Below the pieces are notes generated by a model that saw nothing but the letters and a program-made list of their open reading frames with translations, did not search any database and had not been told where the DNA came from. The translations under genes and the position numbers were made by a program. Positions 54,196 to 61,904 of a stretch of 64,000 nucleotides of DNA are shown here, piece by piece. The DNA lies in NCBI RefSeq assembly GCF_014268495.2, contig NZ_CP077087.1:4731001-4795000 (forward strand). Direction: 5' to 3'. Position 1 is the first letter of the stretch. Each line of letters opens with the position of its first letter. The stretch is from Pseudomonas monsensis. Lineage in GTDB: Bacteria; Pseudomonadota; Gammaproteobacteria; Pseudomonadales; Pseudomonadaceae.

Positions 54196-54286
54196 CTGTG
54201 GGAGCGAGCTTGCTCGCGAAGACGGCGGCACATCCTGCATCAATCTGACTGACCTGCCGCATTCGCGAGCAAGCTCGCTCCCACAG
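54196..54286. repeat. Inverted REP pair (GAGCGAGCTTGCTCGC type)
   Basis: CTGTGGGAGCGAGCTTGCTC and its complement are the outer arms across about 40 bp, between dgoD and dgoT, inside the operon. It may lower transporter expression relative to the enzymes. Confidence 0.9.
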
Positions 54287-54310
54287 GGGGGGTGGTGTGT
54301 CAGAGACAAA

Positions 54311-55459
54311 TCACCACTCGGCAAAACTGCCATCGGCATGGCGCCAGATCGGGTTACGCCAGCGGTGGCCGACGGCGGCGCGTTCGATCACATATTCCTC
54401 GTTGATCTCGATACCCAGTCCCGGCCCGTTCGGAATCTTCACGAAACCCTGGTCGTAGTCGAACACCCGTGGGTCTTTCACGTAGTCGAGCAAATCGTTG
54501 CTCTCGTTGTAATGGATGCCCAGGCTCTGCTCCTGGATAAACGCGTTGTAACAAGCCGCGTCCAATTGCAAACACGCGGCCAGCGCAATCGGTCCCAACG
54601 GGCAATGCAGCGCCAACGCCACGTCGTAGGCTTCGGCCATGTTGGCGATCTTGCGGGTCTCGGTGATGCCGCCCGCGTGGGAGGCATCCGGCTGGATGAT
54701 GTCGACGTAGCCTTCACTCAACACCCGTTTAAAGTCCCAGCGCGAGAACAGCCGCTCGCCGAGAGCGATCGGCGTGCTGGTCAATGGCGCCAGCTCCTTC
54801 AATGCTTCGTAGTTTTCGCTGAGCACCGGCTCTTCGATGAACATCAGTTTGTACGGATCGAGTTCCTTCATCAGCACCTTGGCCATCGGTTTGTGCACGC
54901 GGCCATGGAAGTCGACGCCGATGCCAACGTTCGGCCCGACCGCATCACGCACGGCAGCGACGTTGGCCAGCGCCAGATCGACTTTTTCGAAGGTATCGAG
55001 GAATTGCAGTTCTTCGGTGCCGTTCATTTTCACCGCGGTGAAACCACGGCTCACCGCCTCTTTCGCCGCGCGCGCGGTGTCGGCCGGACGGTCGCCACCG
55101 ATCCACGAGTACACGCGAATTTTGTCGCGCACCTGCCCACCGAGCAGGTCACTGACCGATACGCCGAGGGCCTTGCCCTTGATGTCCCACAGCGCCTGAT
55201 CGATACCAGCCAGCGCACTCATGTGAATCGCGCCGCCACGGTAGAAGCCGCCGCGATACAGCACCGTCCAGATGTCCTCGATATTGCGTGGGTCTTTGCC
55301 GATCAGGTAGTCGGACAATTCTTCGACGGCAGCGGCCACGGTGTGCGCTCGACCTTCAACCACGGGTTCACCCCAACCGGTCACGCCTTCATCGGTTTCG
55401 ACCTTGAGGAAGCACCAGCGCGGCGGGACGATGAAGGTGGTGAGTTTGGTGATTTTCAT
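54311..55459 (-). CDS. dgoD: D-galactonate dehydratase
   Basis: A 382-residue enolase-superfamily enzyme converting D-galactonate to 2-dehydro-3-deoxy-D-galactonate. Metal ligands Asp183 (GVDFHGR), Glu209 (FIEEP) and Glu235 (LGERL), and general acid/base His285 (LALHCPLGP), fall at exactly the numbering known for GalD. ATG 55459 gives the standard start MKITKLTTFIVPPRW; the frame is open upstream only as overlap with dgoA. Confidence 0.96.
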   Translation of the reverse strand: MKITKLTTFIVPPRWCFLKVETDEGVTGWGEPVVEGRAHTVAAAVEELSDYLIGKDPRNIEDIWTVLYRGGFYRGGAIHMSALAGIDQALWDIKGKALGVSVSDLLGGQVRDKIRVYSWIGGDRPADTARAAKEAVSRGFTAVKMNGTEELQFLDTFEKVDLALANVAAVRDAVGPNVGIGVDFHGRVHKPMAKVLMKELDPYKLMFIEEPVLSENYEALKELAPLTSTPIALGERLFSRWDFKRVLSEGYVDIIQPDASHAGGITETRKIANMAEAYDVALALHCPLGPIALAACLQLDAACYNAFIQEQSLGIHYNESNDLLDYVKDPRVFDYDQGFVKIPNGPGLGIEINEEYVIERAAVGHRWRNPIWRHADGSFAEW

Positions 55460-55506
55460 CTGTTTGTCTCTCTTGTTAGATGCAGCGCACGCAGCGCCAA
55501 AAAGTC

Positions 55507-56127
55507 TTAACCAAGCGCCTTCCACGCGGCCACGTAGGCCTCGGCGTTCACCGCCACTTGCTGCGGCGTCATGCCCGGTTTGAACAGCCCGGAACCGAGG
55601 CCGAAACCTTTCACGCCGGCGTCGATGAACGCCTGCATGTTGTCCGGCGTGATACCGCCAACCGGCGCCAGAACCGTCCCGGATGGCAACACCGCCAGCC
55701 AGGCTTTGACGACCGCCGGGCCCATCTGCTCGGCGGGGAACAGCTTGAGAATGTCTGCGCCCTCCGCCAGCGCCGCGAATGCTTCGGTCGGTGTGGCCAC
55801 ACCTGGCGACAGAAACAGCCCCGCCGCTTTCGCCGCGCGCAAGACCTTGGCGTCGCTGTGCGGCATGACGATCACTTGCCCGCCGGCTTCTTTCACCAAC
55901 TCGACCTGTTCCGGGGTCAACACCGTGCCGGCACCGATCAGGCAATCGGCGGGCAAGGTCTTGCGCAGGATGCGGATACTTTCGTACGGCGAAGGGGAAT
56001 TGAGCGGTACTTCGATGACGCGAAATCCAGCGGCATACAGGACTTCTCCGACCGCAGCGGCTTCCTGCGGATGCAGGCCACGCAGGATCGCGATCAGACC
56101 GTTTTGCGCCAATGCTTGCTTGAGCAT
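55507..56127 (-). CDS. dgoA: 2-dehydro-3-deoxy-6-phosphogalactonate aldolase
   Basis: A 206-residue class I KDPG-type aldolase. The active-site pattern is present: VIEVPLNSPS, CLIGAGTVLTPEQV, and the Schiff-base lysine in DILKLFPAEQMGP, with GGITPDNMQAFIDAG. It cleaves phosphorylated KDGal to pyruvate and glyceraldehyde-3-phosphate. ATG 56127 has GGAGG 6 bp upstream. Fused dgoA-dgoD is found in E. coli annotations; here they are separate, 47 bp apart. Confidence 0.95.
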   Translation of the reverse strand: MLKQALAQNGLIAILRGLHPQEAAAVGEVLYAAGFRVIEVPLNSPSPYESIRILRKTLPADCLIGAGTVLTPEQVELVKEAGGQVIVMPHSDAKVLRAAKAAGLFLSPGVATPTEAFAALAEGADILKLFPAEQMGPAVVKAWLAVLPSGTVLAPVGGITPDNMQAFIDAGVKGFGLGSGLFKPGMTPQQVAVNAEAYVAAWKALG

Positions 56128-56146
56128 GTCAGGCCTCCAGTCAGGG

Positions 56147-57136
56147 TTAACGGGATGAGGAATCGAGCAGTCCGGCGGCCAGCGCCAGTTGCCACAAACC
56201 ACGCTCGGTGGCCTGCTCGGCCAGCGTCACCGCGGCGAAACCGCAGGCGTCGAGGGCACGGCTGTAACGCGCGCAGAGTTGCGCATTGCCGATGAGGATG
56301 ATCGAAGGAAGCTGCGCGCTGTTGCGGCGGCGGCGCTGAACCGTGGCGAGTGCCGCCAGTTCATGACCGATCAACAGGCCGGACAAATAATCAGGTTGCG
56401 CACTGGCGCCGAGTTCGCCGGTCAGGCCCAGGGTGCGGGCACTGAATAGCGTCGATAGAACGCCCAACTCGCCGTCCACCGACAGCGCCACCTGCACGCC
56501 ACGGTCGAACGCCGGGCCATCGAAAGCCGCGCCGTGCTGTTGGGTACGGCCAAGGATGCTGTGTTCGCTGAGCACGGCGAACACTTCGCCGGTCATGAAG
56601 GTATCGAAATGAGTGATGCAGCCATCGACCACCTCCACCCATTTGGAATGGCTGCCCGGCAGACCGATCAACAGATCGCCGCTCGCCTCGGCCGGCAGAT
56701 TCTGCAGCACGCCGAGGACCTGGGTTTCTTCGCCGCGCATCACGTTGGGCAAGTGTGAACGCTGAATCACGCCCGGCACGATGTGCACCCGCGTGCCGCG
56801 CAGACTGACCAGTGTTTGTAGGGAATTTCCGAGATGGGCGACGTTTGCCGGTGTTTCGCAGTAGGCCGCTTCGCGCCAGCCTTGGGCGCTGCCAACCATG
56901 CCGCAGGCGATCACCGGCAGATCCGGCTGCGCGTCGAGCCAGTCGCCGCACGCGTCATCAAAGGCCAGTTCAAAACCGTCAGTGCATTCGCGACCGTTGA
57001 TGACTCGCGCAGTCGCGGGCAACTGCATGATCCCGGACGCCAGCGCACGCTGCTCCAGCACCACCCCGCCCGCCGCGAGTTTGTAAGCACGTAATGAGGT
57101 CGTCCCCCAATCGAGCGCGATCAATTGCGCCTGCAT
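56147..57136 (-). CDS. dgoK: 2-dehydro-3-deoxygalactonokinase
   Basis: A 329-residue DgoK kinase: IALDWGTTSLRAYKL phosphate-binding start, VIACGMVGSAQGW, and LIGLPGSHSKWVEV in the centre. It phosphorylates 2-dehydro-3-deoxygalactonate for the aldolase. It is first in the operon; AGGTG is 6 bp before its ATG, and dgoA starts 19 bp after its stop. Confidence 0.95.
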   Translation of the reverse strand: MQAQLIALDWGTTSLRAYKLAAGGVVLEQRALASGIMQLPATARVINGRECTDGFELAFDDACGDWLDAQPDLPVIACGMVGSAQGWREAAYCETPANVAHLGNSLQTLVSLRGTRVHIVPGVIQRSHLPNVMRGEETQVLGVLQNLPAEASGDLLIGLPGSHSKWVEVVDGCITHFDTFMTGEVFAVLSEHSILGRTQQHGAAFDGPAFDRGVQVALSVDGELGVLSTLFSARTLGLTGELGASAQPDYLSGLLIGHELAALATVQRRRRNSAQLPSIILIGNAQLCARYSRALDACGFAAVTLAEQATERGLWQLALAAGLLDSSSR

Positions 57137-57217
57137 CGCTTCACCTGTTTTGTTTTTGGCAGTGAGTGCGACGGACTATAGACCTCTCAGACGGTAAATC
57201 TCAATATGTAATTTTGC

Positions 57218-57234
57218 ATCCCATATTTTGGGAT
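57218..57234 (-). promoter_or_regulatory. Candidate operator upstream of dgoK
   Basis: ATCCCA-TATTT-TGGGAT is a perfect inverted repeat in the A+T-rich stretch 82-98 bp upstream of the dgoK start. It may be the binding site of the operon's IclR protein, but the half-site was not matched to a known consensus. Confidence 0.5.
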
Positions 57235-57273
57235 TTTTCAGATTAAAAATTCTTCCTCTGCAAACCGGAGTTC

Positions 57274-57423
57274 ATGCACATTCGGATCGAAGAAGTAGTG
57301 ATGATCGTTATTTACCGAACAGATCAAAAAAATATCGTGGTGCGAGCTTCACTCCTTGAAGAAATTCGAAACCAATTTATTAAAAATACTGCGAGCCGTC
57401 TTATTATTACCCAATGGTCGTAA
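57274..57423 (+). CDS. Possible 49-residue protein, doubtful
   Basis: MHIRIEEVVMIVIYRTDQKN continues to LIITQWS and a TAA at 57421. GGAG lies only 3 bp before the ATG, which is short. It runs opposite to the lipoprotein and lipase genes. It could be the rest of an older immunity or toxin gene, or chance in A+T-rich DNA. Confidence 0.3.
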   Translation: MHIRIEEVVMIVIYRTDQKNIVVRASLLEEIRNQFIKNTASRLIITQWS

Positions 57424-57495
57424 CCCATAATATGGACACGAACTGGTCATGGTGGAAACGGCCTTCAAAGTAGGCAAGGCCGCTAAAATATGCGG

Positions 57496-57990
57496 CTACT
57501 CTGCAGTTCCCGGATTCATCAAATCTACACTCGGGACTTGCATGATCTTCGAGAAATACGTTTTGTAAGTAGTCGAATGAACTCTAAACACACAAGAAAT
57601 GGAATCTCTGGATTTCAAAAACGGGACTAATAAATCTCCTTTGAGACGTCTTTCCTCACCCTTATCATCTACCTGCTCATCGAAAAGAACATCCGCCCTA
57701 TAGATCAGTGAATCAGTTGACACTTTTTCAATGAACCCGAAACCGGATTGCTTTATACGGTGCGCCTGTGAAAAATCTTGATCGTCCGTTAACGAACATA
57801 CAAGGCCCTGACCAATAGACGACTTGAACAACTGAAGCAGTTCTACGTCTGACGAAAAATAAATTTGATAAATCCCGGTACTGCGAAGCCGATCAGTCTT
57901 TGAGTACTGTAAATTAGCGATAGGCCGACCATGATTCAAAGAACACGCAGAGACCATCAGAATCATGACTGCCAACGTTATAAATCTCAC
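57496..57990 (-). CDS. Small lipoprotein, putative immunity to the adjacent lipase effector
   Basis: A 164-residue protein with a lipoprotein signal, MRFITLAVMILMVSAC, so Cys16 would be lipidated. The mature part has no family I recognise. It is last in the cassette, 6 bp after the lipase gene, and shares its low G+C (about 33% in a hand count of 57541-57600). Immunity proteins for type VI phospholipase effectors are commonly periplasmic or lipoproteins, so immunity is the likely role; it is inferred from position, not from homology. Confidence 0.7.
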   Translation of the reverse strand: MRFITLAVMILMVSACSLNHGRPIANLQYSKTDRLRSTGIYQIYFSSDVELLQLFKSSIGQGLVCSLTDDQDFSQAHRIKQSGFGFIEKVSTDSLIYRADVLFDEQVDDKGEERRLKGDLLVPFLKSRDSISCVFRVHSTTYKTYFSKIMQVPSVDLMNPGTAE

Positions 57991-57996
57991 AAAACG

Positions 57997-58737
57997 TTAC
58001 TCCTTGGTCCATTTCAAAATTGATTCCCTTAAAATCTGTCGAGCTGACTTGCCACCAGGCAAAGGTCGCGCGTACATAAAGTTAGCATCCGCGTGATTGA
58101 TGTCCAGCCGTCCCATTACATTCGGTCCAGCGGAGATTTCCCATTGCTCACCAAAATCCGCAACGACGTCCGATAAATTCCAATCAACTGCAGCAGCTCT
58201 GATATTCACCCAATATTCCGCTTTTGGCTGAGGAACCTGCCTGTATATCTTCGAAATACCGTAGACAATTTTTCCGTGGCCTACAGGGTCTAGGGTGACC
58301 AGCATTTTGACTTTAAATCCACGATCGGACAAAACAGCCGATAGGTGCGCGCCATTCCACCCACCCAAGCTATGACCGATAATGTAAACGGCGGTATTAC
58401 AGTTTGAAATCTTACCAATTACATTATTTTCCAGATCCTCTTCACTCATGAACGCGTTATAACCAAGAGGCAAGGTAGTGCAGTACTTCTTGATTTCTAG
58501 AGCTTCGATATCTGCATCAACCATGTCTCGAACGTAATCGACGTTGTGGTTAGGGCCATCAACATAATATCTTTCCTGATCGCCCGCCCCGCCAACAAGA
58601 AATACCATTACATCCCGCAATTTTACCGATGCTTGCTTAACAGACTGATCAGTCTTACAAGTGAGCGTATGGGTAACTGGATTCCTTCTAGCTACCGGCA
58701 CTTCTGGAGTGTCTGCTGTCGCACTTCCTTCTGCCAT
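57997..58737 (-). CDS. Alpha/beta-hydrolase lipase, putative type VI secretion effector
   Basis: A 246-residue protein with the lipase nucleophile elbow GHSLGG (Ser123). A catalytic triad is plausible with Asp150 (LVTLDPVG) and His215 (DINHADANF). No signal peptide; the first 20 residues are a polar lead. It follows the PAAR gene by 6 bp, as expected for an effector delivered as PAAR cargo, so it would attack phospholipid from the periplasm of a target cell. It does not clearly match Tle1-Tle4 by motif spacing I can check; Tle5 (HxK) is excluded. Confidence 0.8.
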   Translation of the reverse strand: MAEGSATADTPEVPVARRNPVTHTLTCKTDQSVKQASVKLRDVMVFLVGGAGDQERYYVDGPNHNVDYVRDMVDADIEALEIKKYCTTLPLGYNAFMSEEDLENNVIGKISNCNTAVYIIGHSLGGWNGAHLSAVLSDRGFKVKMLVTLDPVGHGKIVYGISKIYRQVPQPKAEYWVNIRAAAVDWNLSDVVADFGEQWEISAGPNVMGRLDINHADANFMYARPLPGGKSARQILRESILKWTKE

Positions 58738-58743
58738 TTATCA

Positions 58744-59238
58744 TCACTCCACAAACAAATTTATAGTTTCAGCCAAATGCGAGCTGACGGTATGGGTGAA
58801 TCCCAACGCATCCGTAATTCCCGGTTCCTCACTGCCATCGCCGCGCTGAATCGTGTAGGGGTGGTAGGGCACCGGCTCTCCGGTGTCCTCATTCACCACT
58901 TGCAACCTGTCCGTAAAATGCACCGGCATCGGCAACAACCCACTAAACGCCGCCCCTCCACCACTCTGCCCAATGATCACCGTCCCCGAACCACCAACCA
59001 CGACATTGCCGTGGCCACCGGTGCTATCGAGCGTGGCCGCGTTCAGGCCGTTGATGAATACGGTGCCGGAAACGGCTCCTGTAATCGGACTGCCGCACGC
59101 CGATTTATCGGTCATGCGCGCGGCGGCGAGTCCGTCGAAGAAGACGTTCGGAGAGCCGGAGGCTATCGGGTTGGTGCCATGGCCTGGCAGTGGGCAGGCG
59201 GTCGGGTCGGTGACGCGTGCAGCGGGTTTACCACTCAA
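58744..59238 (-). CDS. PAAR-domain type VI spike tip protein with transthyretin-like C-terminus
   Basis: A 164-residue protein. Residues 1-100 are a PAAR domain (AARVTDPTACPLPGHGTNPI, SPNVFFDGLAAARMTDKSAC, GTVFINGLNAATL and GGSGTVIIGQ). Residues 107-164 resemble the transthyretin-like extension seen in effector-carrying VgrG/PAAR proteins (VNEDTGEPVPYHPYTIQRGD, then GITDALGFTHTV). PAAR sharpens the VgrG spike, and the extension would hold the lipase. Its ATG overlaps the stop of the upstream gene by 4 bp. G+C is high in the PAAR core and falls near the last 20 codons. Confidence 0.93.
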   Translation of the reverse strand: MSGKPAARVTDPTACPLPGHGTNPIASGSPNVFFDGLAAARMTDKSACGSPITGAVSGTVFINGLNAATLDSTGGHGNVVVGGSGTVIIGQSGGGAAFSGLLPMPVHFTDRLQVVNEDTGEPVPYHPYTIQRGDGSEEPGITDALGFTHTVSSHLAETINLFVE

Positions 59239-59897
59239 TTCAAAGCTCCTTGCTTCAGGGGTTCCGGGTGCGGCTGATGAATATCGATGTCGGTCGCGGC
59301 GAAGCGCCAGCGGTTGTCGACGGGGTCGAACAGGGCGTGGCGATGCTCACGGCTGTCGGGTGATGCGGCGGTTTGCAGGTGTCGCCAGGCTTCGTCGGTT
59401 TGCCAGGCCAGTTCGGCCGGCGAGGCGTCGTCGAGTTCGTTGAGCCAGGCGTTGTAGTTGCGCAGGTGATTACGCTCGTAAGTCGATTGCAGCAGCTCGG
59501 CCATTTGTGCGCCGAGGTCGAGATGATGCTGGGCCGTCCACTGGCCGATCTCGGAATAGACGTACCAGCCCATCGGCATCAACCCGCCGTCCTTGAGCAG
59601 CGAATGCCCGGCGGGGGCGACGAAACCGCAACAGACGTGCAGCGTCAGCCAGCCTTGATGAGCGTCGATAAACGCCGTCGGATCGAAGGTGCGCAGCGGT
59701 ACCATGCGGTAATCGGCGAGCCCGGAACTGCGCGTCATCAACTCGGCATCAAGGCGTGACACGAACGCACGAATCGCGCTGCCGCCCCTGCGATTTGTCA
59801 TGCACAGAATGTCGACCGGTTGACGCGTGGGGTTGTCGCTGGAACCCGAGTTTTTCACCAGGCCATACAGACGCATTGACGCCCGTAGTCCGCTCAT
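59235..59897 (-). CDS. Unrecognised protein upstream of PAAR, candidate effector-loading adaptor
   Basis: A 220-residue soluble protein that I cannot place in a family. It has a tryptophan- and histidine-rich centre (HQGWLTLHVCCGFVAPAGHS, then GWYVYSEIGQWTAQHHLDLG) and no signal peptide. It is first in the cassette and overlaps PAAR by ATGA. Adaptors (DUF4123, DUF2169, DUF1795) usually stand just in front of PAAR or VgrG-effector genes, so such a role fits by position only. The start could also be Met8 (59876). Confidence 0.6.
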   Translation of the reverse strand: MSGLRASMRLYGLVKNSGSSDNPTRQPVDILCMTNRRGGSAIRAFVSRLDAELMTRSSGLADYRMVPLRTFDPTAFIDAHQGWLTLHVCCGFVAPAGHSLLKDGGLMPMGWYVYSEIGQWTAQHHLDLGAQMAELLQSTYERNHLRNYNAWLNELDDASPAELAWQTDEAWRHLQTAASPDSREHRHALFDPVDNRWRFAATDIDIHQPHPEPLKQGALN

Positions 59898-60057
59898 CGC
59901 CGGTCACTCGTTGACGCTGCGAAGGCTCCACGGGCGTGGAGAAATTTTGCCAGAGGCATTGCAGGTGTCGTCCGTGATCGCGCAAAAATGGCGCGTAGAG
60001 TGCCGGACTAGAGGGCTGGCGACAATCAAATCAGCACGGGGTCGCCAACATTGTTGT

Positions 60058-60537
60058 TCAGCCCTCGGCGAACTCGCGCAACACTTTGCCGTCCATGCGA
60101 TAGCGCACCCATTCTTCCTGCGGCTGCGCGCCGAGGGATTTGTAAAAGTCGATGGCCGGGGTGTTCCACTCCAGCACGCTCCACTCGAAACGGCCGCAGT
60201 CGTTGTCGCAGGCGATTTTCGCCAAGTGGCGCAACAGGGTTTTGCCGGCGCCGCCGCCACGTTGTTCCGGGGTGATGTAGAGGTCTTCGAGGTACAGGCA
60301 GTTGCTGCCGAGCCAGGTCGAATAGCTGAAGAAGAACACCGCGAAGCCGATCGGCAAGCCGTCGCGCAGGCAGATCAGACCGTGGGCGGTAGCGCCTTCG
60401 CTGAACAGGCTGCGCTCGATGTCGGTGACGCTGGCGATCACTTCGTGGCGGGCCTTTTCGAAATCTGCCAGTTCGGTGATGAAGGCGAGGATTTGCGGAG
60501 CATCGCTGGGGGTCGCCGGGCGGATTTCGATCGTCAT
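60058..60537 (-). CDS. GNAT N-acetyltransferase (diamine acetyltransferase-like)
   Basis: A 159-residue GNAT protein with EIRPATPSDAPQILAFITEL, LYLEDLYITPEQRGGGAGKT (acetyl-CoA site RGGGAG) and EWNTPAIDFYKSLGAQP. The pattern is like spermidine/spermine acetyltransferase (SSAT), but the substrate cannot be fixed. It ends about 160 bp before the type VI cassette, on the same strand. Confidence 0.88.
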   Translation of the reverse strand: MTIEIRPATPSDAPQILAFITELADFEKARHEVIASVTDIERSLFSEGATAHGLICLRDGLPIGFAVFFFSYSTWLGSNCLYLEDLYITPEQRGGGAGKTLLRHLAKIACDNDCGRFEWSVLEWNTPAIDFYKSLGAQPQEEWVRYRMDGKVLREFAEG

Positions 60538-60588
60538 GGACGGGCCTTGTCGGAAATGGAAAGCGCCATACTAAAGCTGCATGGCTTT

Positions 60589-60736
60589 TGTGGCGAGGCA
60601 GGTTGCTCCCGCTGGGTTGCGCGCGGCCCCAATTCCATCCAATGTGATCTATCAGACAGGGCTTGTTTTCCAGGTTTTGCGACTGCCGCGCAGTCGCGCG
60701 GAACGGCGCGACGATTCAACAAGCTCCCTCGCCACA
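60589..60736. repeat. Inverted repeat pair (GTGGCGAGG...CTCGCCACA type)
   Basis: TTGTGGCGAGGCAGGTTGCT and a complementary CTCCCTCGCCACA end bracket about 110 bp, including an internal CGCGCAGTCGCGCG palindrome. It is related to the units at 12036 and 28335 and lies between divergent GNAT and HD genes. Confidence 0.7.
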
Positions 60737-60764
60737 GAAGCTCAACTCAACTGAAAGAACACTT

Positions 60765-61418
60765 ATGTCTGCCAACGCTTTTACCCCTCTGACCATCCTC
60801 GCCCGCGAATTGCTGCCCCACGCCCTCGAACCCTCCGAAGACGGCGCCCATGACCTCGCCCACCTGCAACGGGTCTGGCACAACGTACGCACCTTGCAGG
60901 CCGAGGAAGGTGGAGACCTGGAAGTGTTGCTCGCCGCCGTGCTGCTGCACGATTGCGTGTCCGTGGAAAAGAACTCGCCGCTGCGCTCACAGGCTTCGCG
61001 TCTTGCCGCAAAGAAAGCCGCCAATGTGCTGGCCGGGCTGGACTGGCCCGAAAGCAAGATCAGCAGCGTCGCCCACGCCATCGAAGCCCACAGCTTTTCC
61101 GCCAACATCAGCCCGCTCACGCTTGAGGCAAAAATCGTCCAGGACGCCGACCGGCTCGACTCATTGGGCATGCTCGGCGTTGCTCGCACGTTCTACGTCG
61201 CCGGGCGCATGGGTTCGGCGCTGTATGACCCACATGATCCCGAAGCAAAAGAGCGCGACTACGACGACATGCGCTTTTGCCTCGACCACTTCCAGACCAA
61301 ACTGCTGCACCTGGCCGAGGGCTTCCAGACCGCTGCCGGTCAAGGTCTGGCGCAGATCCGCCATCAACGCCTGAAGGGTTTCATGGAGCAGTTCAAGGAG
61401 GAAATCGACATCGGTTGA
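60765..61418 (+). CDS. HD-domain phosphohydrolase
   Basis: A 217-residue HD protein. The metal set is H (GAHDLAHLQRVWHN), HD (LLAAVLLHDCVSVEKN) and D (IVQDADRLDSLGMLGVAR), as in YedJ/YpgQ-type hydrolases of nucleotides. Substrate unknown. ATG 60765 (MSANAFTPLTIL) starts just after the repeat; no strong ribosome site precedes it. Confidence 0.88.
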   Translation: MSANAFTPLTILARELLPHALEPSEDGAHDLAHLQRVWHNVRTLQAEEGGDLEVLLAAVLLHDCVSVEKNSPLRSQASRLAAKKAANVLAGLDWPESKISSVAHAIEAHSFSANISPLTLEAKIVQDADRLDSLGMLGVARTFYVAGRMGSALYDPHDPEAKERDYDDMRFCLDHFQTKLLHLAEGFQTAAGQGLAQIRHQRLKGFMEQFKEEIDIG

Positions 61419-61515
61419 TCGTCCTGCGACTCGACCGTTCGTCGTTAATCAGGCACCAATCGGACAAGAGGGCAGACCAACGACAGGTAAGGATTTCAAT
61501 CACTGGAGACGCCCT

Positions 61516-61860
61516 ATGATCCCGTCAAGGTTGACTGCCCTCGTTTTCGCCGCCCTGCTGAGTCCCGCGGTTTTTGCCGCTTCTACCACCGCAGCGGGCA
61601 CCGGCCCCACCGATCCGACTCCGGCTCCGCGAGCCCCCGTTATCAACAGTGCCCCCGGCATGAACACCGATGGTTCCGGTGTTCCGTTGATCAACCAGCC
61701 ACCGGCCACCGGCACCGACCCACGCACCCAAGGCAGCGATCCCGGCCGCCAGGGTGGCATGAACACCCCTGACTCCCCCGCTACACCCGATAACGCCGGC
61801 CACGGCATCGGCTCGAAAACCACCACCGGTGGTTCGGGCTCCGAAGGCGGCAGTCAGTAG
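61516..61860 (+). CDS. Small secreted Pro/Gly/Thr-rich protein
   Basis: A 114-residue protein with signal peptide MIPSRLTALVFAALLSPAVF-AA and a disordered, low-complexity mature part (GTGPTDPTPAPRAPVINSAP, then SDPGRQGGMNTPDSPATPDN). No family recognised. GGAG lies 7 bp upstream of the ATG, which supports translation. It is followed 44 bp later by a small wHTH-like gene. Confidence 0.7.
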   Translation: MIPSRLTALVFAALLSPAVFAASTTAAGTGPTDPTPAPRAPVINSAPGMNTDGSGVPLINQPPATGTDPRTQGSDPGRQGGMNTPDSPATPDNAGHGIGSKTTTGGSGSEGGSQ

Positions 61861-61904
61861 TTCGCCGACGCGAGCGTCCTGTTCACATCCATGAAGAGGT
61901 AACC

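Larger units (their letters stand above)
57137..57495. other. A+T-rich junction between dgo operon and type VI cassette
   Basis: The 359 bp contain the dgo promoter with the palindrome at 57218-57234 on the right edge of the operon, then A+T-rich DNA with a 49-codon frame at 57274. By eye the base composition fits the low-G+C lipoprotein and lipase genes, not the operon. Confidence 0.65.

Noticed and set aside
55460..55945. Extended N-terminus of dgoD (544-codon frame)
   Set aside because: The extra 162 codons overlap dgoA in another frame; ATG 55459 gives the standard GalD start and catalytic numbering.
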